Below, piece after piece: positions 55,901-61,542 of a stretch of DNA of 64,000 nucleotides (its first letter is position 1; every line of letters begins with the position of its first letter). Where the stretch lies: the NCBI RefSeq assembly GCF_901709675.1, contig NC_051101.1, positions 7,770,501-7,834,500 of the forward strand, written 5' to 3'. The DNA is from Syngnathus acus (taxonomy: Eukaryota > Chordata > Actinopteri > Syngnathiformes > Syngnathidae). The notes below the pieces were generated by a model, which saw nothing but the letters and a program-made list of their open reading frames with translations, was not told the DNA's origin and made no database searches. A program made the position numbers and the translations under genes.

Positions 55901-56300
55901 AACGGACAAGAGTTTGGGTAACACGCTGACACCTTTGCATATGTCTTGTATGGGGTGCAGTGGCGAGGAGGGGGAGGACTGAGAGAACGCGTGAGTCCGA
56001 TGGCAACCACTCACCTTAGGCTACGACCCTTGCGGACACGCACAGTCGTGTGGAGGTGAAGACACCGGAGCGCCGGTTCAGGCCACGCTGATCAACATTC
56101 CTGGACCGGCAAGCGGAGAATTGAGGAGGAGGCGAGGAGCTTGCACAGGAAAAGAAGAGGAGGCGGAAGGAGTCAAGTTGTTGCGACGGCGAAGACTCCC
56201 AGGACAGATCATCCCGAGCGGCCAAGCGGGACCGAAACACATACAGACACGCGGCTCGCGCGCACGCAGATCACACGCTCGCGCGCACGCAAGCTTCTCC
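11442..56300 (-). CDS. grb10: grb10, growth factor receptor-bound protein 10 adaptor
   Basis: GRB10 is a cytoplasmic adaptor that binds activated insulin and IGF1 receptors and inhibits their signalling. Sixteen coding exons (11442-47131) join in phase to give 624 aa; human isoforms reach about 594. Order: a N-terminal region with [17 protein letters not shown]; a proline-rich segment around 160-190 ([15 protein letters not shown]); an RA domain at about 197-285; a PH domain at about 319-428 ([14 protein letters not shown]); the BPS region at about 443-495 ([15 protein letters not shown]); and an SH2 domain at about 522-610 ([19 protein letters not shown]). The C-terminus is [11 protein letters not shown]. 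The long N-terminus and [14 protein letters not shown] separate it from GRB7 and GRB14. Which teleost paralogue (a or b) is unresolved. The SH2 beta-B motif reads FLLRVS where human has FLLRDS. The non-coding first exon lies in a CpG-rich promoter near 56 kb, and an internal alternative first exon is proposed at 21257-21301. Confidence 0.95.
11940..12033 (-). CDS. grb10: grb10 coding exon 15 (SH2 phosphotyrosine pocket)
   Basis: Reads [20 protein letters not shown], then [11 protein letters not shown]. Arg550 is the beta-B phosphotyrosine-binding arginine. Confidence 0.96.
12120..12207 (-). CDS. grb10: grb10 coding exon 14 (SH2 start)
   Basis: Reads [20 protein letters not shown], then IHQQGQVD; it opens the SH2 domain with the alpha-A Arg of HGR. 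Confidence 0.95.
12305..12371 (-). CDS. grb10: grb10 coding exon 13
   Basis: Reads [20 protein letters not shown] plus NS, the linker between the BPS region and SH2. It matches the human RMNILGSQSPLHPS block. Confidence 0.93.
12632..12748 (-). CDS. grb10: grb10 coding exon 12 (BPS region)
   Basis: Reads [20 protein letters not shown], then [19 protein letters not shown]. This is the segment that inserts into the insulin/IGF1 receptor kinase in the mammalian protein. Confidence 0.96.
12901..12978 (-). CDS. grb10: grb10 coding exon 11
   Basis: Reads [20 protein letters not shown] plus HFSAPV, between the PH domain and the BPS region. Confidence 0.96.
13583..13681 (-). CDS. grb10: grb10 coding exon 10 (end of PH domain)
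   Basis: Reads [20 protein letters not shown], then [13 protein letters not shown], with the invariant C-terminal PH-helix tryptophan. Confidence 0.96.
13930..13973. repeat. (GA)n microsatellite
   Basis: About 22 uninterrupted GA units lie in a short grb10 intron. Confidence 0.95.
14046..14156 (-). CDS. grb10: grb10 coding exon 9 (PH domain)
   Basis: Reads [20 protein letters not shown], then [17 protein letters not shown]. Confidence 0.96.
14357..14494 (-). CDS. grb10: grb10 coding exon 8 (start of PH domain)
   Basis: Reads [20 protein letters not shown], then [20 protein letters not shown] and TKGTSK. Confidence 0.96.
14543..14617. repeat. 38-bp tandem duplication
   Basis: Two head-to-tail copies beginning GTGATATGTCCTTCACAG are essentially identical over about 37 bases, in the intron just 5' of grb10 coding exon 8. 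Perfect identity suggests a recent slip or duplication. Confidence 0.9.
15865..15902. repeat. (GT)n/(GCGT)n microsatellite
   Basis: A mixed GT and GCGT tract lies directly beyond the donor of grb10 coding exon 7. Confidence 0.85.
15931..16005 (-). CDS. grb10: grb10 coding exon 7
   Basis: Reads [20 protein letters not shown] plus SQLLQ, linking RA and PH. Confidence 0.95.
16340..16455 (-). CDS. grb10: grb10 coding exon 6 (end of RA domain)
   Basis: Reads [20 protein letters not shown], then [18 protein letters not shown]. Confidence 0.96.
16456..19595 (-). other. grb10 intron 6-to-5 interval
   Basis: This 3.1-kb intron is AT-rich and largely unique. It contains a 24-T run at 19122-19145. 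I found no convincing internal gene or full mobile element. Confidence 0.6.
19122..19145. repeat. Poly-T tract
   Basis: Twenty-four uninterrupted T bases; possibly the tail of an old retrocopy on the minus strand, with no recognisable body. Confidence 0.8.
19596..19752 (-). CDS. grb10: grb10 coding exon 5 (RA domain)
   Basis: Reads [20 protein letters not shown], then [20 protein letters not shown] and [12 protein letters not shown]. It begins in phase 0, so either of two upstream exons could splice to it. Confidence 0.96.
19968..20110. repeat. Short diverged tandem repeat
   Basis: The block AAGGCTTTTGGGAGTCAAGT recurs about 60 bases apart, with related GACCGCAACCAGACC-like text between. 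This looks like two to three units of a degenerate minisatellite. Confidence 0.65.
20205..20470 (-). repeat. Diverged tRNA-SINE remnant
   Basis: Phrases such as CACTTATCCTCATTAGGGCT, TTATTCCAGGTGACTTGTG, GGAAAACCCACG and GGGGAGAATATGAAAACT are degraded reverse-complement counterparts of the SINE at 35821-36195. No target-site duplication is recognisable, so it is old. Confidence 0.6.
21257..21301 (-). CDS. grb10: Candidate alternative first coding exon of grb10
   Basis: On the minus strand ATG opens [15 protein letters not shown] and runs into a GAG/GTAAGA donor in phase 0. That is exactly the phase needed to join grb10 coding exon 5 (IVKISTEDG). The sequence upstream (about 21.3-21.7 kb) is CpG- and pyrimidine-rich compared with the surrounding intron, as a promoter would be. 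The product would be about 443 aa, lacking the proline-rich N-terminus but keeping RA, PH, BPS and SH2. This is inference: no transcript is visible here. Confidence 0.4.
21302..21750 (-). promoter_or_regulatory. Possible internal grb10 promoter region
   Basis: Locally raised CpG density (GCCGGC, GGCGCTCGC, CGCTCGCTCAC) and a polypyrimidine block at 21641-21679 lie just upstream of the candidate alternative exon on minus. A further CpG-containing stretch continues toward 22.6 kb. Confidence 0.35.
27449..27510. repeat. GA-rich imperfect microsatellite
   Basis: Interrupted GA/GGGA units form a purine tract. Confidence 0.85.
27627..27648. repeat. (GT)n microsatellite
   Basis: About ten GT units lie in the large grb10 intron. 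Confidence 0.85.
32064..32208 (-). CDS. grb10: grb10 coding exon 4 (proline-rich segment)
   Basis: Reads [20 protein letters not shown], then [20 protein letters not shown] and REPSTGIY. The mammalian counterpart of this proline-rich stretch binds partners such as the GIGYF proteins. Confidence 0.96.
34332..34350. repeat. Poly-T tract
   Basis: Nineteen uninterrupted T bases in a grb10 intron. Confidence 0.8.
34792..35149. mobile_element. hAT-like MITE with terminal inverted repeats
   Basis: The left end CAGGGGTTTCAAACT and the right end AGTTTGACACCCCTG are inverted repeats with one mismatch. Inside the left end is TATGGCCCGTGGGCCAAAT, a GGCCC-rich motif common in hAT-derived MITEs. The flanking 8-mers ATCTTGAG and ATGTGCAG agree at five of eight positions, which fits a decayed 8-bp target duplication. 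There is no transposase frame, so it is non-autonomous. Confidence 0.75.
35225..35519 (-). CDS. grb10: grb10 coding exon 3 (acidic/His-Gln-rich N-terminal region)
   Basis: Reads [20 protein letters not shown], a block diagnostic of GRB10. A low-complexity His/Gln/Ser stretch ([18 protein letters not shown]) follows, and then [11 protein letters not shown]. The His-rich insert makes this protein longer than the human one. Confidence 0.95.
35821..36195 (+). mobile_element. tRNA-derived SINE with perfect target-site duplication
   Basis: The tRNA-like head contains a good B box (GGTTCGATTCC, 35875-35885) after an A-box-like GGAGCACTGGGTAGC. A conserved body (TTTGCATGTTCTCCC, TGGCTGGCAACCGGTTCAGG) and a (GGAT)n/(GATA)n tail follow. 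Identical 12-mers ATAGATAAAATG flank it at 35809-35820 and 36196-36207, the signature of LINE-mediated insertion. It lies in a grb10 intron, opposite to the direction of transcription. The phrases are typical of a SINE seen widely in syngnathid-like fish sequence, from memory. Confidence 0.92.
36747..36838. repeat. (GTGA)n tetranucleotide array
   Basis: About 23 uninterrupted GTGA units, almost error-free and therefore probably polymorphic. Confidence 0.95.
40171..40812. mobile_element. MITE with CCGTATTTTC termini
   Basis: The left end CCGTATTTTCTGGAC and the right end GTCCGGAAAATACGG are inverted repeats with one mismatch, flanked by TTA and TAA. The interior contains sub-terminal GTCGCA/ATAAGTCGC repeats (GGAGTATAAGTCGCATTTTG). 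I saw no coding frame. The superfamily is not assigned. Confidence 0.75.
41000..41450 (+). pseudogene. Tc1/mariner transposase relic
   Basis: Degraded peptides survive in order: [13 protein letters not shown] matches the usual YTIPTVKHGGGSI block, [12 protein letters not shown] matches QQDNDPKHTAK, and SPDLNSIK matches SPDLNPIE. Stops and frameshifts interrupt the frame and the final acidic DDE residue reads Lys, so it is dead. The boundaries are approximate because no terminal repeats were identified. Confidence 0.75.
44080..44176 (-). CDS. grb10: grb10 coding exon 2
   Basis: Reads [20 protein letters not shown], then [12 protein letters not shown]; its last base completes the Glu of [12 protein letters not shown], matching human NHQEDDVDLEAL. 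The donor is the uncommon GTTTGT. Confidence 0.9.
44177..47080 (-). other. grb10 intron between coding exons 2 and 1
   Basis: This 2.9-kb AT-rich intron has no gene. The stretch at about 46.68-47.02 kb ends in AATTAAAACCAATCAAACAAATAAAG, much like a LINE 3' terminus, but I could not confirm a body. Confidence 0.5.
47081..47131 (-). CDS. grb10: grb10 first coding exon
   Basis: Reads [17 protein letters not shown], matching human MALAGCPDSFLHHPYYQ, so the start is well supported. The exon extends 5' as UTR to 47194, where CTTCTGCAG forms its acceptor. Confidence 0.94.
48958..49175. repeat. Fragment of the CCGTATTTTC-type MITE
   Basis: AGAGCGCCCTCATCCGGTTT, ACAAGTCGCTCCTGAG and GTATAAGTCGCACCCC match the right-hand part of the element at 40171-40812. 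It ends ACTCCGAAAAATACGCC, a decayed terminus. The left half is missing. Confidence 0.7.
51460..51775 (+). pseudogene. LINE reverse-transcriptase C-terminal fragment
   Basis: One frame reads [20 protein letters not shown], then [19 protein letters not shown] and [11 protein letters not shown]. This is the conserved tail that follows the RT domain in fish non-LTR elements of the L2/Rex1 kind. Typical 5' truncation leaves no RT core. Confidence 0.7.
52230..52500. promoter_or_regulatory. Candidate intronic enhancer (homeobox-type sites)
   Basis: A unique, higher-complexity stretch in grb10 intron 1 contains GATTAGTCATTAATTGGCC, TTTAATCGGCAGATTAG and CCTAATTGGATGAGG, dense TAATTG/ATTAG homeodomain-like sites. 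Such composition is common in conserved non-coding elements. Conservation cannot be judged from one sequence. Confidence 0.3.
52980..52994. repeat. Poly-G run
   Basis: Fifteen G bases in a row, able to form a G-quadruplex and prone to sequencing error. Confidence 0.85.
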
Positions 56301-56345
56301 GCCCCTCGGGGCCTGACCACGCCCTCTAAGCGAGGGCCAATGTTG
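55990..56345 (-). promoter_or_regulatory. grb10: grb10 CpG-rich promoter and non-coding first exon
   Basis: This is the most CpG-dense part of the window (CGCGCGCACGC-type text near 56.26-56.29 kb). It has GC-box-like CCGCCCCT and CCACGCCC near 56.30-56.32 kb. A CTAAG/GTGAGT donor on minus ends the exon at 56015. This exon would splice across intron 1 to the acceptor at 47194. The transcription start is not fixed by the sequence. Confidence 0.7.
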
Positions 56346-58790
56346 CATTTGCAATAATAGAAATGAGACCATGTCCCCGCGCCTCAGTATTGTTAATTTT
56401 GTTTATGTTTGTGGCTGATCTTAGATGACACAACAGGGGGAAAACCTGCTCATGAATTTAGGGAGAGCCACAGATGCTTTTTATTGCATGTTGCAAATAC
56501 TGTGCAGAATATATGGTCCAGTGCATGTCAGTATTTGTGAAAAATAAAATCAAGGTTATGGATATTGATATTGGTCACTGTGGCCATTGAGAACTCCGGA
56601 ATATATACATCAGTGGCATGTGTTTGGTACTGCTCAAGTTACCTTCCTAGAAATGAGATTTTATTTGTCAGAGCCTCATAGGGGTATTACACAAGACTCC
56701 TCTGATGTTTATGTGAGTTGAGAAAAACATCAAGAGGTTTACATTAGGACATGTGGTGTTGCAAGTCAGACTGCTTTAGAGGTGAAAACCTTTATTACTT
56801 ATATATTATTTATTATTTATTCATCAGTCTTATTTATTCATTGTTTGTGCCTTCTTGTTTTTATTTTTTTTAATTGTTTTGTGTTGTTTACTTGTATGTA
56901 TACTATGTCTTGTCACCGTGGGATAGTGGGAACGTAATTTCGATTTCTTTGTGTGTCTTGGCATGTGAAGAAATTGACAATAAAGCAGACTTTGACTTTG
57001 AAATATTAGAACAAAGCCAGTTTTGATTTCATATGATCAAGATATGACTTAAGTCTAGACTGTCAGCTTTAATTTAAGGGGATTCACAAAAAAATAAAAA
57101 ATAAAAATATATGTTGAGACACTATACAGAGAGGTGTAATCATTACAATCTTTGTGTTTGTTAAAGCCTTTTTTGTGTACTTCATCACATGGAAGTGACA
57201 ATTTTGCAGACAGCTCCTCACATTCTGTGCCAATTGCCCGAAGTGTTTTTTCTGAGTCTTTATTGCATACCATATCTGCATTTCGTATTTAACAGAATCA
57301 AACAATTTCTTGGGTGAAACAGCTCTAGAGTCTACAATTAGAGTGCACCAAAGGTCATTGAATGGAGAAATGCGTCAATGGATTTGACCCCAATTTCATT
57401 GTCCCATGGAAGGTGCACTTGACACTTGAGAACACACCATGAGAACACACCATGGGAGTCTGAAATATTCTCAGCGGTGTGCATCTGCTTCAAGACATCA
57501 GGGTGCTCAAATTGTCACTCCATTGTCTTTAACAAACACCTAGTTCTACATATGAGACTGCAAAAGGCATGCAAGAGATGCTCACACAGGCACACTCACA
57601 AATCATGTCACTCATAAACGGTCTACCACTATGGGAACAAAGCCTTCTTGCTGTGAGACTGACACTGAGACATAAACACAACACGCATTGTGCTTATTCT
57701 ACCTCCTCAATTATTCAACACTACTGCCTTTTGTTTCAATTGATTGATCAGTTACTTTGTGGATGACCAAGTTTGAGAAAACAAAGGTCATACAACATCC
57801 TGCTGGTTGTGGCTGTCACTGCGTCCATCACACCCAAGTTTGACAACAAAGCTGTGTAACATGAGCAAAGGCAGTGAAAGACTGTGACTGTGTCCTGCAG
57901 GACAGCGGTTGGAGACACTTTTAGTGGAAATTCAAAAGATTTTCATTATTCATCGTTTATCTTTCACCGAAGAGAGAGGCACATGCTTTGGATACGTTAT
58001 ACCCTTAACAACTTTCACCTCACTTCACTCTAAACACTGTTTAAATTGAGCTCTTGTACTTTAAGCCCCACCTTCTGTCTCTGATTGGTTGTTTATCCTT
58101 GGGAGCAGTGGGTCAAATTGGTGTGAGGCCTGAGACAGCTGATCAAGTTTATCGAGTCAAGTCATATCAAGTTTTAATATGGCTTTTTTTTTAAATTGAA
58201 AACACTCTGCAACAGTTAGACGAGGTTTCACTGTATAATACAAAAGAACCAAAAATGAAAGAATGTATTGTACAACTTACTTTGACATTAGTTGTGATCA
58301 GTTGGGCTTAACACACTGTGCAAGCCGCAAAGGCACAGCTGTGTAACACAATTCATGCACTCAACAGAAATTTGCTCCGATGAGACATTGGCTCTTTTCG
58401 TAACTTCCATTGTATTATCATCTCCTTTGTGATTGCCATCAGACGTTTTTGGAGTATAAAAGGAATTTCCCGCAACAGGGACTATTCTAGGGTTCTTCTT
58501 TTTGTAGATCTTTAATGTGCTGCACATGTTGATGTATCAGGAAGCAGTAAAGCCGTGCTAAAGTTTAGGAGCGTGATTGTGTGCAGCCACAGTGATGAGT
58601 CAGTGCGCTGAGTCGCTGCCGGGAAAAACAGCTTGACCGTGGTGAGCCAGACAGAGCGAGATGTTGCATTATATTTCATGAGGGCAGACGTGCTACTGGA
58701 AATGACAAGCCACTGTGATGCTTTTACAATTACTGGAATTCACATTTTCTAAGTCAATAAAGACATTACAAAAAGCACTGTGCAATTACA
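56346..58790. other. Intergenic DNA between grb10 promoter and cobl 3' end
   Basis: AT-rich sequence without a supported gene. It includes a LINE-like 3' tail at about 56.86-57.0 kb. Two TGAGTC-type (AP-1-like) motifs lie 13 bases apart at 58596 and 58609. Confidence 0.5.
56860..57000 (+). repeat. LINE 3' UTR fragment
   Basis: CGTAATTTCGATTTCTTTGT and GACAATAAAGCAGACTTTGA are characteristic of the 3' ends of fish L2/Rex1-type LINEs, finishing in TTTGACTTTG repeats. The left limit is approximate. Confidence 0.6.
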
Positions 58791-58797
58791 AAAAATA

Positions 58798-61266
58798 TTT
58801 ATTCAATCAAAAATTAGGTAGACAAAATCATTGTGCAATCTCGTTTGGGGAAAAAAGTCAAATGTAGTGGCTTGTAGGAATCTCTTATCATCAGATGAAA
58901 GAGTGTCTGATAATACAAAACTAGAGCCATAGTGATCATCATTTGTTTACAAAATATACAATATACGCTACTGTGAAATGTGGTCTATTGTGTGACAGTC
59001 AAATCATCCAGCAAAATAGGAAAATAACACATTTTAGTAAAACAATTAAAAAATAGAATCAGGTTTGTGTACTCTCTTGACAAATCTTATTTTGAAAAAT
59101 TGCAGAGCATAAAATAATCTATGAAACTAGGAGTTCAAATCTCTTCACTCGTTTTATTACACAGCAGCAAGCATTTACTAAACAGCAGCAAGCATTTACA
59201 CCTGCAAATGGACACTTTAAGTGTTGTCATTCTGAAACTTATTCAGTATAAACATAGAATTCAAATTCATATTAATGGCAGCAATTGACTCTTCCTAAAT
59301 CCAATACAGCTCGTCCAAACTGTAAACTTTTCATAGAGGTATCAAATGCAGCAACAGAAACACACTACAAGCTTCTAGTTTCCTAAAAGTGCCGTGTTGC
59401 ACGACATGAATATTGCAAAGCCAGTACATATAAGTAATGTGGTGTTTTCAATAATTTCTGTGCTGTGCAGCCGACATTTCCTTGTGTAGGCTACTTTTTT
59501 AACAACAAAAGTGAATGCAAACATCAAATGTAAGCTACCTTTCTTGTCCGATACACAGTGTGTCTCTGTATAACATCCCTGCTGAACAATTACGTGCATG
59601 AAGCCATTTGTGTTAAACAGCAACACAAATCAAAAGTTAGAAGCCAAAAGTGAAGCATCATAAGCAAAAAGGCACTGCGTGGGTCAAAACCATCCTCCAC
59701 ACTAGCATTAGTGAAAAAGTTGGCAGTTTTTACCAGATCAACAGAAAATACACTTTCAAATGTATTTCAATGTGTGCAGTATATTAAATCGGGATATACT
59801 AACTTGAACGTATTGCACGACATTTGGAATGCTAACAGAAAACATTTTTGTACATAACACTGAGCAACACAACACTAGAAGGCATCCAAGTCTCAGCTGT
59901 GGTAAACAAAAATAAAACAAGCAGAGCAAAAGAACAGGCTATGGAAGTAGCACAAACCATGTGAAAGATGTTGCTTTCATTGGCACTTATTTTTGTAGAA
60001 CGCTTCAATTAAAACCCCAAAAGCTAGAGTAAAGATAGCAAGCAAGTTGTTGTTTTATCGAGATGGACACAATTTCCCCAAAGGCCGCCAGGAGTGAGCA
60101 GACAAATAGCTCTGGTTGTACAAATGAAATGAGTCATACCTTTCACCTGCGACAGCTTATATCAGACAAGTGTGTGCAACAAAACATTCCTCCGGTAGGA
60201 CGGCATTCAAAACTACACTCAAAATAACAATTTCCTGTCATGTTGTCATATAAGTGCTGTCAAGAACTTTATAAGATGCAAAATGTTTTTTCCCCCTCTT
60301 ATATCCGCCTTACATCATGCATAAAGATCGCTAACATTGACTGAACATGACCAGTGTTTTAAATCTCCAAAGCTCTGCGGTAAAACACAACCAACAAAGA
60401 ATTTGGGAAATGTTTTACTTTTAGTGGTGTGTTTATTCCTAGGGATGATTGGGGGACGTTGCATGCACTTTTCTGAGCCTGCCATTCACTTGGACTGTCT
60501 TTGTGGGCACTGCAACCTAGATAGAAAACACACAAACAAACAATGAAGTTTCCCTTTTGTCTTCACTGGATAGATCTTGATTAGATACTAAAGAGCCATC
60601 AGAGATGCTCCGAGAAATTATCAAATTTCACAAGTTATACAAACTAAGTTTCCACTGCCGTTGGCTGCTGGGGTCTTAATGACTTTATAGGTATTTCAAA
60701 CGGAGTTTGATGCTGAATTAAACAAACTACATCTTTGTCACACGCCATTTTGTGACATGCAAAAAGGACAGGTCACAGCAAGTAAAGGAATTTGATTTGC
60801 ACATTAATTTGTTGAAAAGAAACTGCAACTTTATTTAATTTTCTAGCGTAAGATGGGGTCAGAAATTGTGTTTCTTTGCAAAGTTGTGATGGCTTACGAC
60901 CAAGATTTCAGAAATAAAAGTGTTAGACATAGCTAAATTTAGGGTCTTTAAATTTAAACAGTTGCTGCCCACAAAGTGAACTTTTGCTTGCTGGACTGAT
61001 GCCAATTTAAAATTCATTATAGTTATCTTTGTTTTATGTTTGATTCCCTACATAAGTGAAATGTGTTCTTTGCTCTGCATACAGAACAAAGTGGACAAAG
61101 GGAAAGCCGGAGTTGTCTGCTGTAATTTGATCCATGGGGAAATGTGAGTGCAGTAGTACTTTTTGCCATCGGCCTTTCACCAAACAGCTCAAGGCAAGAA
61201 AAATCTACAAAGTTTCAACAAACTTTACCAGCACAGTATAAAGCCTTTCTCCTTCCACATTCCTAC
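58798..61266 (-). other. cobl: Probable cobl 3' UTR
   Basis: Downstream of the last recognised cobl coding exon on minus there is no other gene. A minus-strand AATAAA sits at 58798-58803. An 18-base direct repeat (ACAGCAGCAAGCATTTAC) occurs at 59161 and 59182. The extent of the UTR is inferred. Confidence 0.4.
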
Positions 61267-61542
61267 CTTTTTTAGCCTTTCAGCAGCAGATCCAGAGCGG
61301 ATGGCCTCCATGATCGCTTCCCTGGCCAAGGCGGATGGAGGATCCATAGTGGTTGGCTTAGACTGGTGCAAGAGCACGGGACGAGGAGAAGGTGCTATCG
61401 TGGATTGTGGTGGAAATGTTGCAAAGACAGGAGAAGGGCAAGTCAAAGAAATTGGTGAGGGAGAACAGGAAGTGTCTGGCCTTTGGTCCTCTTTTGAAGC
61501 CGACCTGAACTTTTCTAACTCATCAGAAGCACCAGATTTGGT
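61267..61542 (-). CDS. cobl: cobl coding exon with third WH2 motif
   Basis: Reads [20 protein letters not shown], a proline-rich stretch, and then [20 protein letters not shown] with KK. A GTAGGA donor follows. If it is not used, the frame reads V and 14 more residues to a stop at 61225, so the extreme C-terminus is uncertain. Confidence 0.88.

Larger units (their letters stand above)
47195..56014 (-). other. grb10 first intron
   Basis: This 8.8-kb intron contains the second CCGTATTTTC-family fragment, a LINE reverse-transcriptase tail, a 15-G run and a unique homeobox-site-rich stretch at 52230-52500. A GATA/GAAA-rich tract lies at about 47.27-47.35 kb. No nested gene was supported. Confidence 0.6.
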
